A stretch of DNA of 64,000 nt, taken from contig JAFYXW010000001.1 in the NCBI GenBank assembly GCA_017557865.1, positions 62,001-126,000 of the forward strand. The letters run 5' to 3'. The position numbers were made by a program, and so were the translations under genes. Within the stretch, counting starts at the first letter, position 1, and the number at the start of each line of letters is the position of its first letter. Of this stretch, positions 61,892 through 64,000 are shown one piece after another. The notes beneath the pieces are model-generated. The model saw only the letters and a program-made list of their open reading frames with translations, did not search any database and was not told where the DNA came from. Source of the stretch: Candidatus Saccharimonadota bacterium (GTDB lineage Bacteria; Patescibacteriota; Saccharimonadia; Saccharimonadales; Saccharimonadaceae).

Positions 61892-63091
61892 ATGAAAAAG
61901 TCACAGCTAATAAAAGACGCCAAAAGAAATCTTAGGCTGGTGATGGCAGAATCTACGGTCACCGCTGCGCTTTTGTGTATGGCGGTCATGACCCCATTCT
62001 TTAATTCGATCGGTTTGAACAATGAGCAAATTTCCCTTACTCAAGTTATTTTTACGATTGTAGTCTTGGTTCTTAACATTCCAACCGGTTACATTGCAGA
62101 CCGCATTAGCCGCAAATGGGCCAACATTATCGGCGATTTTGTTGCCGGTATAGCTTTGCTTTTCTATGCGACAATCGGTAGTTTTATGGGCGCTGTAATC
62201 TGTGAAATCGTCATTGGTGTGGCTAAAGCCCTTAGTGGCGGCGTGGACCAAAGCTTGCTCAAACACTTTTCTGGAAAACTCGCCGAAGCCACCAACGAAT
62301 CCGAAAGCAGAATCCTAAAATCCAAAACCGCCAAACTTCAGGTGGCAAGATTTGCCTGCAACATTGTCCTCCTCGCTCTCGGTGGCCCAATTGGCGCCAT
62401 TGATCTTCGCCTTGCTATCGCACTTTCTAGTGTAAACCAGTTCGTTGGCGGTATCATCAGCTTTTTCATAGATGATGACAGTGAAAAGTTGGTCCCAACC
62501 CACAAAAACCCGATGAAAGACATGGCACGCGTTACCAAAAATGCGCTGAAACTAAAACCGCTTCGCTGGAGGATTTTTGCCTATGCAGTCAGCAAAGAAA
62601 TGACACACGGTATTGTCTGGATTGTCACGCCACTCTTTATGCAGGCCGGCGTGCCGCTCTCTGTTGTCTCTCTGGCATGGGCTTTTAATGCTGCATCGGC
62701 CATGGTTGGTGCTGAGCTTGCCAGAAGATTTAGTCACAAACTTACTGACGCCCAGACCCTTGCCCTTCCAACAGCTCTGATGGTAGTTAGTATGTTAGTA
62801 ATGGGGATAAACCTCAATATTATCACGGTGTGGTTTTATATTTTGATGGGTATTGTTCAGGGGTGGGTTGCTGGCACGGTTAGCCCGATGGTCCAAAGAT
62901 ACACTAAGCCAAGCGAGCAAACCTCTGTTTTGTCTCTAGCTATGGTTATTTCCTCGCTTCTCTATATTCCTGTCGTCTGGCTTATCGGCTATGTGGCTGA
63001 TATGCGCCTAGAATATGGCCTTTTTGCTACCATCGCCATCTTTCTACCTCTAAGCATTATCACAATCCTAAAGATAAAAAAGAACGCCTAA
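61892..63091 (+). CDS. Major facilitator superfamily transporter
   Basis: 399 residues, about 12 transmembrane segments. The loop 2-3 motif of the family is visible as GYIADRISRKWANIIGDFVA (G-x-x-x-D-R-x-x-R-K). A central cytoplasmic loop separates two six-helix halves. The substrate cannot be inferred; it could be a drug, peptide or metabolite exchanger. TGGAGGAG lies 5 nt before the ATG. Confidence 0.88.
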   Translation: MKKSQLIKDAKRNLRLVMAESTVTAALLCMAVMTPFFNSIGLNNEQISLTQVIFTIVVLVLNIPTGYIADRISRKWANIIGDFVAGIALLFYATIGSFMGAVICEIVIGVAKALSGGVDQSLLKHFSGKLAEATNESESRILKSKTAKLQVARFACNIVLLALGGPIGAIDLRLAIALSSVNQFVGGIISFFIDDDSEKLVPTHKNPMKDMARVTKNALKLKPLRWRIFAYAVSKEMTHGIVWIVTPLFMQAGVPLSVVSLAWAFNAASAMVGAELARRFSHKLTDAQTLALPTALMVVSMLVMGINLNIITVWFYILMGIVQGWVAGTVSPMVQRYTKPSEQTSVLSLAMVISSLLYIPVVWLIGYVADMRLEYGLFATIAIFLPLSIITILKIKKNA

Positions 63092-63104
63092 CCCCATATA
63101 TCTA

Positions 63105-63133
63105 TTGACTTTTTATTCCGTTTATGCTATAAT
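63105..63133 (+). promoter_or_regulatory. Promoter of the 63198 gene, copy 1 of a repeated promoter/leader
   Basis: TTGACT, 17 bp, TATAAT with a TGC extension. The region around it (ATTGACTTTTT, TTTATGCTATAATTGA, GGTATAC, TTAACAA) recurs at 63924-63974. Confidence 0.85.
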
Positions 63134-63197
63134 TGAAGGTATACATTAACAATTCGTTGTTCAGAAGAGAAAGAAAAGTCACAGGAGGAATAGTTCT

Positions 63198-63572
63198 ATG
63201 AAGAAGAAAAGAATAGTTTTTGTAGCATTGATGGCAACTAGTTTGGCTATTAACATTGCGTTAACCACCTTATTGATTCTGTCGCGCGTAGATTATGAAC
63301 ATTTGAGCACAAAATTTGGGGTAGTTGAAGCAGAAAGAGACGCTTTAAAAGCAGAAGCACGTGATGCTTCTGAAGAAGCAGAGGCCGCCTGGTGGCTTTT
63401 TGGCTACGTGATGGAGAATTTCGTTGATGAGAATAAACTCAGCCCGTCAAACGACATGTCAGACCCGGGATTCTCGGGCCCTGATGGAGGGGAAGTTTAC
63501 GTTGAAAAACAGGTAGACGCGAAAAAATACCCAATGATAGACCCGCCGTCGGATCGTAGGAATGATTATTAA
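63198..63572 (+). CDS. Small signal-anchored extracytoplasmic protein, unknown
   Basis: 124 residues. A basic start and hydrophobic helix (IVFVALMATSLAINIALTTL, about 6-25) form a signal anchor. A helical acidic stretch (KAEARDASEEAEAAWWLFGY) and a Pro/Asp/Gly-rich tail (DMSDPGFSGPDGGEVYVEKQ) follow. CAGGAGGA precedes the ATG. It shares its layout with the 45958 gene (short signal anchor plus about 100 exported residues), but no sequence similarity is evident. Function unknown. Confidence 0.68.
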   Translation: MKKKRIVFVALMATSLAINIALTTLLILSRVDYEHLSTKFGVVEAERDALKAEARDASEEAEAAWWLFGYVMENFVDENKLSPSNDMSDPGFSGPDGGEVYVEKQVDAKKYPMIDPPSDRRNDY

Positions 63573-63583
63573 GGAGGAAAACT

Positions 63584-63871
63584 ATGGATAACGGAATTGA
63601 AACAGTAGAAGAAGTAATGAGGGCAAAAAAGAAATTTCTGGAATTGTCAGAGAGTGCATCTCTAGAAGACTTCAAAAAAGAAGCTTCAAAGTATTTTGAC
63701 GAAAAAGAAAAAAAATACGAAGATGCAATCGATTTCGGGTTTGACTACACGGTGATTGTTGTAGCAGGAATAATGCAGAAACGAATCAAAGTGCGTCGTG
63801 AACGCATGGAAACCGCTACCACGCCGAAAGAGGCATACGAAGGTATGTTCTCGCCAGTAGACGAAAATTAA
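63584..63871 (+). CDS. Small soluble charged protein, unknown
   Basis: 95 residues, mostly helical and charged (ETVEEVMRAKKKFLELSESA; FKKEASKYFDEKEKKYEDAI), with a hydrophobic middle strand (YTVIVVAGIMQ). No signal or membrane helix is certain. It starts 11 bp after the 63198 gene with AAGGAGGA upstream, so the two are one operon closed by the terminator at 63882-63913. No family recognised. Confidence 0.66.
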   Translation: MDNGIETVEEVMRAKKKFLELSESASLEDFKKEASKYFDEKEKKYEDAIDFGFDYTVIVVAGIMQKRIKVRRERMETATTPKEAYEGMFSPVDEN

Positions 63872-63881
63872 ATAATGTTTA

Positions 63882-63913
63882 TAAACCCCGGAGCAATCCG
63901 GGGTTTAATTTTT
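63882..63913 (+). terminator. Terminator after the 63584 gene
   Basis: TAAACCCCGGA / TCCGGGGTTTA stem with a 4-nt loop, followed by ATTTTT. Confidence 0.92.
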
Positions 63914-63924
63914 AGGGGTAAATA

Positions 63925-63953
63925 TTGACTTTTTAAGGTGTTTATGCTATAAT
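63925..63953 (+). promoter_or_regulatory. Promoter copy 2, for a gene beyond the window edge
   Basis: TTGACT, 17 bp, TATAAT with a TGC extension; nearly the same sequence and leader start as at 63105. The leader has CCCCGTTGGGG and runs out of the window. Confidence 0.85.
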
Positions 63954-64000
63954 TGAGGTATACGTTAACAAACATTCTCCCCGTTGGGGGCAAGAGAAAG

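Overview
The window looks like chromosome from an ultra-small Candidate Phyla Radiation (Patescibacteria) bacterium, most likely a Saccharibacterium (TM7). This is inferred from gene content, since there is no 16S gene here. The signs are tightly overlapping genes; trimmed housekeeping proteins (ProRS without its insertion domain, AlaRS without C-Ala, UvrC without the helix-hairpin-helix domain); a Gram-positive-style envelope (FemAB transferases, an LPxTG-type sorting signal, LysM-CHAP hydrolase, no outer-membrane genes); and partial carbon metabolism (GAPDH, enolase, pentose-phosphate enzymes). The standard genetic code fits: TGA is used as a stop, often in ATGA overlaps.

Layout. 1-7.3 kb (minus): NAD(P)H-hydrate repair-like gene (cut by the edge), exonuclease III, smpB, dnaE, two small membrane proteins, a GalU-like nucleotidyltransferase, an HdeD-like membrane protein. 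7.3-12.4 kb (minus): an overlapping wall-precursor cluster (Mur ligase, hydrolase, DegT aminotransferase, two FemAB transferases). 12.4-16.7 kb (minus): rpsJ, DUF167, lysS, greA, proS. 16.8-18.0 kb (plus): GH13 amylase. 18-22.7 kb (minus): CPBP protease, rseP, uppS, frr, tsf, rpsB. 22.8-28.1 kb: accessory genes (ClpP-like gene with an in-frame stop, bL31, surface proteins, a pair of unknown paralogs) and tRNA-Leu(GAG). 28.1-32.7 kb: OppA-like protein, secG, uvrC, a surface protein. 32.8-37.8 kb: eno facing the operon gap-rpiB-rpe-pfkB-LOG. 38-42.6 kb: rpsL-rpsG, tig, FAD oxidase, tRNA-Leu(UAG), LPTTG protein. 42.7-45.9 kb: trmD-recG-rsmD. 46-47.3 kb: accessory genes and a likely small RNA. 47.3-53 kb: obgE, LysM-CHAP hydrolase, a RuvX-MltG fusion, a large membrane protein. 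53-56.9 kb (plus): histidine kinase, response regulator, pseudouridine synthase, FtsA-like ATPase. 56.9-61.3 kb: alaS, mnmA and its sulfur donor iscS. 61.3-64 kb: accessory genes, an MFS transporter, and a promoter/leader repeated twice.

Two expression styles are visible. Many housekeeping genes have TATAAT placed 6-7 nt before the start codon and should be leaderless. Accessory genes have a TTGACN-N17-TATAAT promoter, a leader, a strong Shine-Dalgarno site and their own terminator.

The most unusual feature is a family of about 60-bp GC-rich elements, each at the tip of an inverted repeat whose arms differ at every locus. Copies sit inside the reading frames of obgE (two), uvrC and mnmA, and inside the rpsG terminator. 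In three of the four coding copies the element lies in the same orientation and the same frame, giving related peptides (E-P-[R/H]-[N/G]-D-G). Palindromic relatives may lie downstream of both tRNA-Leu genes.
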